Source of the DNA: a virus
Direction: 5' to 3' (one strand)
DNA: 47,105 bases
IMG/VR virus record: IMGVR_UViG_3300027763_000088
Location: 1-47,105 of that record
Under the pieces are notes generated by a model, which saw only the letters and a program-made list of their open reading frames with translations, had not been told where the DNA came from and made no database searches. The first letter of the stretch is position 1. Every line of letters starts with the position of its first letter. Both the position numbers and the translations under genes were made by a program. Below are positions 33,159-38,324 of this stretch, piece by piece.

Positions 33159-33608
33159 TCACTCCTCCATGTCGCCGCCACAGTCGAAGGCTTCCTTGAA
33201 CTGAGCCCACAGGTGCCCTTCCTTTTGGGCCCTCCCGATCGAAAACAGGTTTGGGTCCAGCAGGTAGTACAGCTCCCCAGTCCGACGGTTTCGGCAGCGC
33301 ACCACCAGGTACTCCTTCCGCAGCCGGGTGATCGTCGTGTGGACGTTCGGCTCCTTGGTTCCCGATAGCTCCGCCAAGTACGCCACGCTCGCCTTGATCC
33401 GCCCCTGGTCCCTCCCGGCGGCCTTGCACATGCACATCTGCAGAGCTCGCACAACCACAAGGTCACGCGGCTGCAATCGCTTCTGCCGCAGCAGCAGCAG
33501 CAGCCTGTCTTCCGTGGCACTGGTGTCCGGCATGTAGGTCTTGATGAAATGCCTAGAGTCCATTCGTTGATCGCGTTTGGGGCGGTCAGACAGCCCGTTT
33601 GCATCCAC
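33159..33608 (-). CDS. Winged-helix DNA-binding protein, RepL/MarR-like
   Basis: A protein of 149 residues from GTG at 33608, or 134 from ATG at 33563. The part LLLLLRQKRLQPRDLVVVRA, then RIKASVAYLAELSGTKEPNV, TTITRLRKEYLVVRCRNRRT and GELYYLLDPNLFSIG reads as a winged helix: a helical core, a recognition helix around KEPNVHTTITRL, a beta wing, and the NPxxFxxG ending seen in RepL-like proteins. It could control the leftward operon or take part in replication. It is the first gene of the leftward group and is divergent from the early region, with the operator at 33720-33741 between them. Confidence 0.65.
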   Translation of the reverse strand: MDANGLSDRPKRDQRMDSRHFIKTYMPDTSATEDRLLLLLRQKRLQPRDLVVVRALQMCMCKAAGRDQGRIKASVAYLAELSGTKEPNVHTTITRLRKEYLVVRCRNRRTGELYYLLDPNLFSIGRAQKEGHLWAQFKEAFDCGGDMEE

Positions 33609-33719
33609 TTCTGGTTTCGCAGCCCAGTCGTGGAGAGGGTTGTCGTTTTGGTCCTATATCGGACCGGATAAAGCTACCCCCTGAAACCCCTTCCATAACA
33701 GGCCGGCTTGGTATTCGCT

Positions 33720-33741
33720 CTAATGATCTCTCTAGTGATCC
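33720..33741. promoter_or_regulatory. Operator-like tandem CTARTG site, early control region
   Basis: CTAATG (33720) and CTAGTG (33732) are exactly 12 bases apart and followed by ATCC. The same arrangement occurs at 37955 and 42049. It overlaps a -10-like TCTAAT between the divergent early operons. A 12-bp repeat distance would put proteins roughly on one helix face. Confidence 0.55.
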
Positions 33742-33831
33742 CATAGCAGCCGTCGATCCAAGGCCTCCGGTTGCCCGGCCTCAACGGTTCCCCCCACCCC
33801 CCACGCACACATCCCCTCTTCCACCGTGTGA

Positions 33832-33885
33832 ATCCCAGCGGAGCGAAGCGCAGCTGGGATGCCCCGCCGGCGAGGCGGGCTGTTT
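33832..33885 (+). ncRNA. Paired hairpins in the early leader
   Basis: ATCCCAGC (33832-33839) pairs with GCTGGGAT (33853-33860). Two bases later CCCGCC (33863-33868) pairs with GGCGGG (33874-33879) around a GGCGA loop, followed by CTGTTT. The second hairpin could be a weak terminator; together they may form a structured leader or a small RNA. Transcription across it is assumed, not shown. Confidence 0.35.
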
Positions 33886-34332
33886 AGGGGCGATGGGGGG
33901 CGAAGCCGTACGAGACACCAACCTCCCAATCACGGGATCCACTGCAGCCCTGGTGTCCACTGCTCCCCCAGCGCCCCGGAAAATGTGGCGCATTTGGTCG
34001 GGGGGTCCCCCAAGCGCTGGGCGCGGCAATCCCCCCCGGTGGGGTGGCCTATCTGCCCTGGCTGGGAGCCGTTGGCCATGGATCCGGCAGCAGTAGGGAC
34101 AGAACAGGGGCAGGGCAGGGGGTGTCGGCGGATTGAACATCCGTTGGAGGGCCAGCCTGCCGTGCTGGCCAGGGGCAGGGCCCATCCGTCAACCCCTCTT
34201 TGTAACGATTTACAACAGCAGAGCAAAAGGCCCTCCCCCCAACTATTCCACCTCTGTATTGTATGGAAGCCAGGGGAACCGCTGACGACTGCGGAGCCTG
34301 GCACCACCTACCCCAACTACCACGAGGGAACA

Positions 34333-34674
34333 ATGACGACGACGACCCGGGGCCTCAGGGCCCATCCGATTGAATTTGCTGCGGCTGGGGGCCTGGCCCT
34401 GTTGCCAGTGGCCCGTGCTGCGGTGGCAGCGGTGGCGGCGCTGGTTCTATGCGTTGCTGGCTGGAAGCCGGCAGCACCGGCAGCACCGGCATCAGTGGCA
34501 GCACCGGCAGCACCGGCAGCCGTGGCCCCTCTAGTCCCAGCGGCGGCCGCCCTGACCGTGATTGAGCTCCTGACCGTGATCGAGCTCCGCCAGCTGGCCC
34601 GTGCCGCCGGTCACCGTGCCCTGGCCCGCAACGGACGCCGCGCCGATCTGCTGGCCGTTCTGGCGCTGGCGTGA
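34333..34674 (+). CDS. Small early membrane protein with SAP/Rho-N-like C-terminus
   Basis: A 113-residue protein. Residues 16-43 are a strong hydrophobic segment (LALLPVARAAVAAVAALVL). A Pro/Ala linker built of repeats (APAAPASVAAPAAPAAV) follows. The C-terminus (VIELRQLARAAGHRALARNG, then RRADLLAVL) matches the helix-loop-helix of SAP or Rho-N domains, with TVIEL duplicated just before it. It would place a nucleic-acid-binding module at the membrane. GAGGG 8 bases upstream and a CACCTACC element mark the start. First gene of the rightward early group; T7 early proteins often target host functions, so this may too. Confidence 0.55.
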   Translation: MTTTTRGLRAHPIEFAAAGGLALLPVARAAVAAVAALVLCVAGWKPAAPAAPASVAAPAAPAAVAPLVPAAAALTVIELLTVIELRQLARAAGHRALARNGRRADLLAVLALA

Positions 34675-34701
34675 TCCCTGCTCACCTACCCACCTAGCCC
34701 A

Positions 34702-34887
34702 ATGCTCTGGTCCCTTTGGTGCCGCTCCCCTGATCTAAGCGGCTCCCCGTCTGACGGCTGGCAGCGCTGGCACCACCAGCACACAGAGGCCAACCGCTCG
34801 CGGTTACTCACTCGCGCCGCTGCCCTGGCCAAGACCTACCCGGATCATCAATTCACCGTTACCGCAGCAGACGGCAGGCCCCGCTGA
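34702..34887 (+). CDS. Small early protein, unknown
   Basis: A 61-residue basic protein rich in Trp and Ser (MLWSLWCRSPDLSGSPSDGW, then HTEANRSRLLTRAAALAKTY). One helix is likely near the middle. No family recognised. The start is supported by the leader CACCTACCCACCTAGCCCA just upstream, a pattern shared with other early genes here and used in place of a Shine-Dalgarno site. The stop lies inside the loop of a perfect 9-bp hairpin. Confidence 0.5.
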   Translation: MLWSLWCRSPDLSGSPSDGWQRWHHQHTEANRSRLLTRAAALAKTYPDHQFTVTAADGRPR

Positions 34888-34899
34888 ACAGGCCTGCCG
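34872..34899 (+). other. Intergenic hairpin spanning a stop codon
   Basis: CGGCAGGCC (34872-34880) and GGCCTGCCG (34891-34899) form a perfect 9-bp stem with a 10-nt loop holding the TGA of the preceding gene. No U-tract follows, so it is more likely a processing or stabilising structure than a terminator. Confidence 0.6.
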
Positions 34900-34958
34900 T
34901 GGCCAGTCGGGAGCCGTACCCAATCCCGGCAGCACCTACCAACCAACCAACCAACCCC

Positions 34959-35282
34959 ATGCCCTACACGATCCACGATGCAACAGCCGCAGCCGATCCG
35001 CTCTGGCAGCTGCATTCCGAAGACCGGCCCAGCTGGTGGCGACCACTGGCCCCGAATCCGTGGCCAGGCAGCCGCCGCGCCTACCCCTGCCCCTTCGGCT
35101 GCAACGGGACCGGCCACCTCCCGCACTTCCGGCACATTGCCGGCGGGGTTTGCTTCGGGTGCAAAGGCCACGGCTGGCTCTATGGCCGCAACGAAGCAGG
35201 CACTGCCGCCGCACCCCAGCAGCAGGCACCACAACAGCCCCGCCGATGGCGCCGCGATGGCCGCCGCATTGTTCCCGCCTGA
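34959..35282 (+). CDS. Small zinc-finger-like early protein
   Basis: A 107-residue protein. Its core CPFGCNGTGHLPHFRHIAGG followed by VCFGCKGHGW has two CxxxC/CxxC-type pairs and two His residues; CxGxG is the repeat unit of DnaJ-type zinc fingers. It probably binds one or two zinc ions. The C-terminus is Gln/Ala- and Arg-rich. It is followed by a J-domain gene, so the two could be parts of one chaperone-like unit, encoded separately. ATG at 34959 follows CACCTACC and an AACC repeat rather than a ribosome-binding site. The stop lies inside the first 62-bp repeat. Confidence 0.6.
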   Translation: MPYTIHDATAAADPLWQLHSEDRPSWWRPLAPNPWPGSRRAYPCPFGCNGTGHLPHFRHIAGGVCFGCKGHGWLYGRNEAGTAAAPQQQAPQQPRRWRRDGRRIVPA

Positions 35283-35337
35283 CGACAGCACGGAGGCCCC
35301 TCGGGGCTTCCCTGCTGCCCTCTGGCAGCCACCTACC
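35276..35337 (+). repeat. 62-bp direct repeat, copy 1
   Basis: Identical to 35846-35907. It contains a long hairpin (35287-35318: arms CAGCA and TGCTG outside, GGAGGCCC and GGGCTTCC inside), a second hairpin CTGCC-CTCT-GGCAG, and the leader element CACCTACC. It flanks the J-domain gene on the left. Confidence 0.9.
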
Positions 35338-35362
35338 ACCTACCACCTACCACCTACTGCCC

Positions 35363-35845
35363 GTGAACTACTTCCAAGGATTAAAAACCGTTGCCGAGAT
35401 CAAATCGAAATATCGGGAATTAGCCCGCCAGCATCACCCAGATTTAGGCGGATGCCTGGAAACCATGAAGGTAATTAATGCGCAATATCACCAGTGCCTA
35501 AAGGCAGGCCATGGACAAGAGCAGGACGGCAGGAAATACACCTACCAATCAGAGCGAGAGCAGGAAATCATGGACAAGATCGGCGAATTGCTCAAACTGC
35601 CAGAACTGCAGATTGATCTAATCGGCTTATGGGTTTGGATTCGTGGCAACACGAAACCACAGAAGGAGGCCCTCAAGGAGCAGGGTTGCCGCTGGCACGC
35701 TGGCCGGCAGTGTTGGTATTGGAAGCCGTCCGGACTAGGCCAATCCCGCGCCAATCCCGGCAGCCTTGAAGAACTGGCGTTGAAATACGGCGTGCAGGGC
35801 TTCAAGAGCAAGGCCCCGCGGAGTCAGAGCCTAGCGCCTGCTTGA
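35363..35845 (+). CDS. J-domain protein of the phage/plasmid type
   Basis: A 160-residue protein. The N-terminal J-domain reads NYFQGLKTVAEIKSKYRELA, then RQHHPDLGG with the HPD signature that stimulates Hsp70 ATPase, and TMKVINAQYHQCLKAG. After a short linker, the C-terminus (GLWVWIRGNTKPQKEALKEQ, then GCRWHAGRQCWYWKP) is a small domain that accompanies this J-domain in many mobile elements. It would recruit host DnaK for replication, assembly or host takeover. Start is GTG at 35363, behind four tandem CACCTAC heptamers. The gene is framed by two 62-bp direct repeats. Confidence 0.85.
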   Translation: MNYFQGLKTVAEIKSKYRELARQHHPDLGGCLETMKVINAQYHQCLKAGHGQEQDGRKYTYQSEREQEIMDKIGELLKLPELQIDLIGLWVWIRGNTKPQKEALKEQGCRWHAGRQCWYWKPSGLGQSRANPGSLEELALKYGVQGFKSKAPRSQSLAPA

Positions 35846-35907
35846 CGCCTGACGACAGCACGGAGGCCCCTCGGGGCTTCCCTGCTGCCCTCTGGCAGCC
35901 ACCTACC
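35846..35907 (+). repeat. 62-bp direct repeat, copy 2
   Basis: Exact copy of 35276-35337, starting at the J-domain gene's stop. It repeats the two hairpins and the CACCTACC element and serves as leader of the gene at 35927. Recombination between the copies would excise exactly the J-domain gene (570 bp). Confidence 0.9.
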
Positions 35908-35926
35908 CACCAACCACCCAACCGTA

Positions 35927-36364
35927 ATGGGCATCACCGACACCACCCCGGCAATTTTCGACCCTGCCACCGGCAGAATTTATTCATTCCTCAACGAGGA
36001 AAACCGCTGCATTTTTGAGAAGAAAACGGTCGACGAGCTCCAGATGAATGGTCGCATCAGCGCCGACGCAGTTGTGTTGCCATTCATTGAAGCCGAGGCC
36101 AGGGCCTCCCAGGCCGACCGGGCCAAATACTGCACTGGGGCCCGCAGGGTGACAGCAGAGCGAGCGGATGAAGCGTTGAATTGCCTGCCTCCGTTCCGCT
36201 GGAGAGCGACCCAATACATGGAGGCCTTCGCAATCAGTGAGCCGGTAACTGACCGCCTGTTGACGTGGTTTGTCCGGCTCGGTTCTCAGTGGTTCGAGCT
36301 CCACGAAGACCGCGCCATCAGCTTCGACGACCTGGTGGCCGTGGTGAAGGCCAGCCATGGATAG
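35927..36364 (+). CDS. Early protein, possibly DUF1419-like
   Basis: A 145-residue protein. The C-terminal half (ADEALNCLPPFRWRATQYME, then FAISEPVTDRLLTWFVRLG and FELHEDRAISFDDLVAVVK) resembles plasmid proteins of the DUF1419 type as I remember them, with LPPxRW, xxSExxT and a Trp-rich strand. The N-terminus is an acidic alpha/beta region (IFDPATGRIYSFLNEENR). Function unknown. The start follows the leader within the second 62-bp repeat. Its end overlaps a small membrane ORF by 8 bp. Confidence 0.6.
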   Translation: MGITDTTPAIFDPATGRIYSFLNEENRCIFEKKTVDELQMNGRISADAVVLPFIEAEARASQADRAKYCTGARRVTAERADEALNCLPPFRWRATQYMEAFAISEPVTDRLLTWFVRLGSQWFELHEDRAISFDDLVAVVKASHG

Positions 36365-36476
36365 CGCTCGCCTCGTGCTGGCCGTGGTGGCCCTGCTGGT
36401 TGGCCTCTGGGGGCCCCAGCAACCGCCAGGGTCAGCCATCCCACGCCAGGTCCCCAACGAGTGGCCTGGCCCCTGA
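36357..36476 (+). CDS. 39-residue membrane peptide, translationally coupled
   Basis: A short frame starting at ATG 36357, overlapping the preceding stop by 8 bp. It encodes MDSARLVLAVVALLVGLWGP and then a Pro-rich tail ending in EWPGP. The first 20 residues form one strong transmembrane or signal segment. The coupling and the hydrophobic pattern support it; no homologue is known to me. Small membrane peptides of early phage genes often act on host membrane functions or superinfection, but nothing here shows that. Confidence 0.45.
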   Translation: MDSARLVLAVVALLVGLWGPQQPPGSAIPRQVPNEWPGP

Positions 36477-36477
36477 C

Positions 36478-36528
36478 CACTGCCCGGGGCCCTGGGCGAC
36501 TTGGGCCCCCTGCAGTGCTCAGCACTGC
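36478..36528 (+). other. Two mutually exclusive hairpins between early genes
   Basis: CACTGC (36478-36483) plus GGGGCCC (36486-36492) pair with GGGCCCC (36503-36509) plus GCAGTG (36512-36517). The last arm can instead join GCAGTGCT (36512-36519) to AGCACTGC (36521-36528), a perfect stem with a one-base spacer. The two structures exclude each other, as in attenuators, though the 1-nt loop makes the second stable only as a cruciform, dimer or opened stem. It precedes the gene at 36553. Confidence 0.5.
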
Positions 36529-36552
36529 CCACTTCATCGAATAAATCAAGCC

Positions 36553-36894
36553 ATGCAATCGCCTTCTTACAGCCAAATTGCCGAAAGCTTTGAGCTGTGG
36601 CAGCAGTACGTCGATCCCCAGGCAACAACAACCCGAGAAGAGTTTGAGGCCATGAGTCACGCTGACCGCGTTGATCTGCAAATTGAGACGTTTGGGCCTG
36701 AAGCAATCGCTCCCACCGTTGACACGGTGTTGACCAACTGCCAACGAGGCCACATCGTTGACGGTAAGCAAACCCTCGTTTGGGTTGAAGGCGGCCGGGC
36801 CTTCATTCCCGCCAGTGAACTTCGGCTGGCCCTGGAGGAGGCCTACGACCCTTGCATGCCCGACTGGCCGGCTTTGGTGGTGATTGATGCCTGA
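36553..36894 (+). CDS. Early protein, unknown
   Basis: A 113-residue acidic protein (MQSPSYSQIAESFELWQQYV at the start). It has helices around TTREEFEAMSHADRVDLQIE and RLALEEAYDPCMPDW, with a beta part between (DGKQTLVWVEGGRAFIP). No family recognised. Less GC-rich than the neighbours. Upstream lies the double hairpin rather than a CACCTACC leader, and no clear ribosome-binding site. Overlaps the next gene by 8 bp, so it starts a tight run of four or five small genes. Confidence 0.55.
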   Translation: MQSPSYSQIAESFELWQQYVDPQATTTREEFEAMSHADRVDLQIETFGPEAIAPTVDTVLTNCQRGHIVDGKQTLVWVEGGRAFIPASELRLALEEAYDPCMPDWPALVVIDA

Positions 36895-37078
36895 TTTCAC
36901 CGCTCCGGATCAGCCCATGCACCGTTACAGACAGGAGCCGCTGCCAATCAAGGGCGCCGAGCCCCGCGAGTGGTCGCCACTGGTGCAGCGCACCGAGAGA
37001 CCAGCCCAGGGCTGGCTGCCATTCAACGATGGGAGCCAGCTGGGCCCCCTGTTCAACCTCACCCCAGAAACGAAATGA
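36887..37078 (+). CDS. Small early protein, unknown
   Basis: A 63-residue Pro-rich protein (MPDFTAPDQPMHRYRQEPLP, ending FNLTPETK), probably without a stable fold. It overlaps the previous gene by 8 bp and the next by 4 bp, the pattern of a translated operon. No function can be suggested. Confidence 0.45.
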   Translation: MPDFTAPDQPMHRYRQEPLPIKGAEPREWSPLVQRTERPAQGWLPFNDGSQLGPLFNLTPETK

Positions 37079-37266
37079 TCAACCGAGAGCAGGCCAATGC
37101 CGCGGCCGCGGCGCTGGCGCCACGGGTCCAGGCGCTGGAGGAATTGCTGGCCCAGCAGGTGCAGCTGCTGCCGCCGGGCAATAGCGATTGGGCGACCACG
37201 CGGGAGCAACTGGAGCTGCATCACGGGGCGCTGATCGTGCTTCAGAACATTGGGGCGGGCCGATGA
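37075..37266 (+). CDS. Small helical early protein, unknown
   Basis: A 63-residue protein, almost wholly helical (MINREQANAAAAALAPRVQA, then LEELLAQQVQLLPPGNSDWA and TTREQLELHHGALIVLQNIG), likely a two-helix hairpin. Starts in an ATGA overlap with the previous gene and ends in another with the next. No family recognised. Confidence 0.5.
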   Translation: MINREQANAAAAALAPRVQALEELLAQQVQLLPPGNSDWATTREQLELHHGALIVLQNIGAGR

Positions 37267-37454
37267 GCCCCACCGCTGCAGCCGTGGCGATCGCCGCGGC
37301 ATTCACCCTGGGCCCTGTTGCCCTGCTGGCCTTCCAGCACCAGCAACGACAGGAGCGCCGGCGCAAGGTTCGAGGGGAACTCCAGCCGAGTCGTCGGCCA
37401 TCGGTCCGCTACCACGTCGTGGTTTTTACCAACGAAAGGAGCCGGAGAGCATGA
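37263..37454 (+). CDS. Small membrane protein, unknown
   Basis: A 63-residue protein with an N-terminal transmembrane helix (AAAVAIAAAFTLGPVALLAF) followed by a strongly basic tail (QHQQRQERRRKVRG). The positive charges after the helix predict a cytoplasmic C-terminus. Overlaps both neighbours by 4 bp (ATGA). Possibly a host-membrane-directed early protein; inference only. Confidence 0.5.
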   Translation: MSPTAAAVAIAAAFTLGPVALLAFQHQQRQERRRKVRGELQPSRRPSVRYHVVVFTNERSRRA

Positions 37455-37834
37455 ACCACCACCAACACCAAGCCGAAATCCTGCACCGGCTGCGGATGTC
37501 GGCGATCGAGACCGCCGGCTGTGGCCGGGTGACAATCGCCACCGTGGAGGCCCTGCTATGGGTCGCCGCGGGGGTGGACAACACCCGGGACCTCGGCACC
37601 GCGATGGGCCGACCGGGGCGGCCGCAGGCAGTGGCCTCCACAAACCGCATCCTCTCGGCCCTGAGGGGCCGGGATCGGATGGCGGCAGGGAGGTGGGTGC
37701 CGGCCCCCTTCCAGTTGGTCAAAACCCGGCGGCACCCGCACCGCCGCGGCTACCTCCTAGCCCTGACCCCGGAAGCTGAGGAGCTTCTGGGGGGGGGGGG
37801 GGGGGATGAATACACCCCTGCAGCAAAGGCCTAA
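37451..37834 (+). CDS. Winged-helix regulator-like protein with poly-Gly tract
   Basis: A 127-residue basic protein. RVTIATVEALLWVAAGVDNT, then RDLGTAMGRPGRPQAVASTN and RILSALRG, followed by GYLLALTPEAEELL, fit a winged helix of the MarR type: a helical core, a recognition helix near RPQAVASTNRILSAL, a wing, and the dimer-type LTxxGxxLL ending. Near the C-terminus five Gly residues are encoded by an uninterrupted run of 17 G (37789-37805), so slippage would change the last residues. A second MarR-like gene follows at 37986. May be a paired regulator. Confidence 0.6.
   Translation: MNHHQHQAEILHRLRMSAIETAGCGRVTIATVEALLWVAAGVDNTRDLGTAMGRPGRPQAVASTNRILSALRGRDRMAAGRWVPAPFQLVKTRRHPHRRGYLLALTPEAEELLGGGGGDEYTPAAKA
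37789..37805 (+). repeat. 17-base G homopolymer within a gene
   Basis: Seventeen consecutive G at the 3' end of the winged-helix gene. Such tracts mutate by slippage during replication and are also prone to sequencing error. The count here keeps the frame open to the stop at 37834. Confidence 0.85.
37810..37823 (+). promoter_or_regulatory. Phage promoter-like site, weak
   Basis: ATACACCCCTGCAG shares 13 bases (TACACCCCTGCAG) with the site before the ssDNA-binding protein gene (42078-42090) and 9 of 12 defined positions with the late motif. It lies inside the end of the winged-helix gene, upstream of the MarR-like gene. Confidence 0.3.
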
Positions 37835-37894
37835 TTATGGAAACTCAGCGCCTAATCCTTTCGATTGAGCTGCCAACTCGAAAGGGGTTGTTGC

Positions 37895-37909
37895 ACCATG
37901 CTGCATGGT
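37895..37909. promoter_or_regulatory. Palindrome upstream of the MarR-like gene
   Basis: ACCATG-CTG-CATGGT is a perfect inverted repeat in the 151-bp gap before the MarR-like gene. It is flanked by TTGCA on the left and TTGCA on the right. Possibly a second regulator-binding site. Confidence 0.35.
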
Positions 37910-37954
37910 TGCAGCAGTCCCGCAGCGGTTGCAAGATCAGTCTACAGAGGTGTA

Positions 37955-37982
37955 CTAGTGTCTACTCTAGTGTCCCCACTAG
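37955..37982. promoter_or_regulatory. Operator-like CTAGTG array, MarR-like gene
   Basis: CTAGTG at 37955 and 37967 (12 bases apart), followed by an inverted CACTAG at 37977-37982, so that CTAGTG-TCCC-CACTAG forms a palindrome. It ends three bases before the ATG of the MarR-like gene. The same tandem spacing occurs at 33720 and 42049. Autoregulation by the adjacent gene product is the simplest reading. Confidence 0.6.
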
Positions 37983-37985
37983 ACC

Positions 37986-38303
37986 ATGGATCTGGATCGA
38001 CTTGAGGCCGCTCTGGCCGCTTTCTCAGTTCTGGAGCCAACCGCGCTCCCAGTCCATCACGTCCAGGTCTATTTAATGGTTGCCAGGGCTGAGCCATGCC
38101 TTTACGAACAGATCGAGCAGGAGCTGGGGCTATCGAATGCCTCTGTAAGCCGGACGGTAAATGCGCTGTCCGATACCCACCGAACTGGACGCGAAGGCCT
38201 CCGCCTGCTTGCAGTCACCAAAGACCCCGAGGAGAGGCGCCGCTACCTGGTCTCCCTTTCGAGCCGGGGGCGGGCCCTGCTCCGCCAGATCAAAAGCCTC
38301 TGA
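37986..38303 (+). CDS. MarR-like winged-helix regulator, candidate lysis/lysogeny switch
   Basis: A 105-residue protein with a clear MarR-type winged helix: VHHVQVYLMVARAEPCLYEQ, then IEQELGLSNASVSRTVNALS (recognition helix around NASVSRTVNAL), a wing with RLLAVTKDPEERRRYLVSLS, and SSRGRALLRQIKSL at the end. It is shorter than typical MarR (about 140 residues), lacking part of the dimerisation helices. Its promoter region carries a CTAGTG array that also occurs before the early region and before the replication genes, and the integrase follows directly. It may hold early and replication genes silent in lysogens. That role is inference. Confidence 0.75.
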   Translation: MDLDRLEAALAAFSVLEPTALPVHHVQVYLMVARAEPCLYEQIEQELGLSNASVSRTVNALSDTHRTGREGLRLLAVTKDPEERRRYLVSLSSRGRALLRQIKSL

Positions 38304-38305
38304 AC

Positions 38306-38313
38306 CACCTACC
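38306..38313 (+). promoter_or_regulatory. CACCTACC leader element of the integrase
   Basis: CACCTACC lies 11 bases before the integrase ATG, with an A/C-only spacer (CACACCACACC) and no Shine-Dalgarno sequence. Equal elements stand at 34305, 34683, 34933, 35330 and 35900, each just before an early gene start. Confidence 0.5.
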
Positions 38314-38324
38314 CACACCACACC

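Larger units (their letters stand above)
33609..34332. other. 724-bp divergent control region without genes
   Basis: No convincing gene lies here. Long open frames exist but have no start signals or recognisable composition. It holds a CTARTG-N6-CTAGTG operator (33720-33741), two hairpins (33832-33879), C- and G-rich stretches, a perfect inverted repeat TTGTAA-CGAT-TTACAA (34200-34215) and a CACCTACC leader element (34305-34312). TCTAAT at 33719-33724 is 5/6 of a -10 box and overlaps the operator, but no good -35 is visible. The region probably carries the host-polymerase promoters for the leftward group and the rightward early genes. Confidence 0.6.

Noticed and set aside
33863-33885. A strong rho-independent terminator
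   Set aside because: The stem is good but only CTGTTT follows, too weak a U-tract for a firm call; listed only as a possible structured leader.
33859-34332. An upstream extension of the early gene at 34333
   Set aside because: The in-frame extension crosses hairpins, inverted repeats and the leader element and has no protein-like composition; the ATG at 34333 with GAGGG is preferred.
35330-35357. A CRISPR-like or satellite array from the CACCTAC heptamers
   Set aside because: The units are contiguous heptamers with no spacers; they fit the shared translation-leader pattern better.
37837-38076. A 79-residue open frame beginning ATGGAAACTCAG
   Set aside because: It runs over the operator array and then into the MarR-like gene in another frame, and its translation is Ser/Trp/Arg-rich without any pattern; the gap is better read as regulatory DNA.
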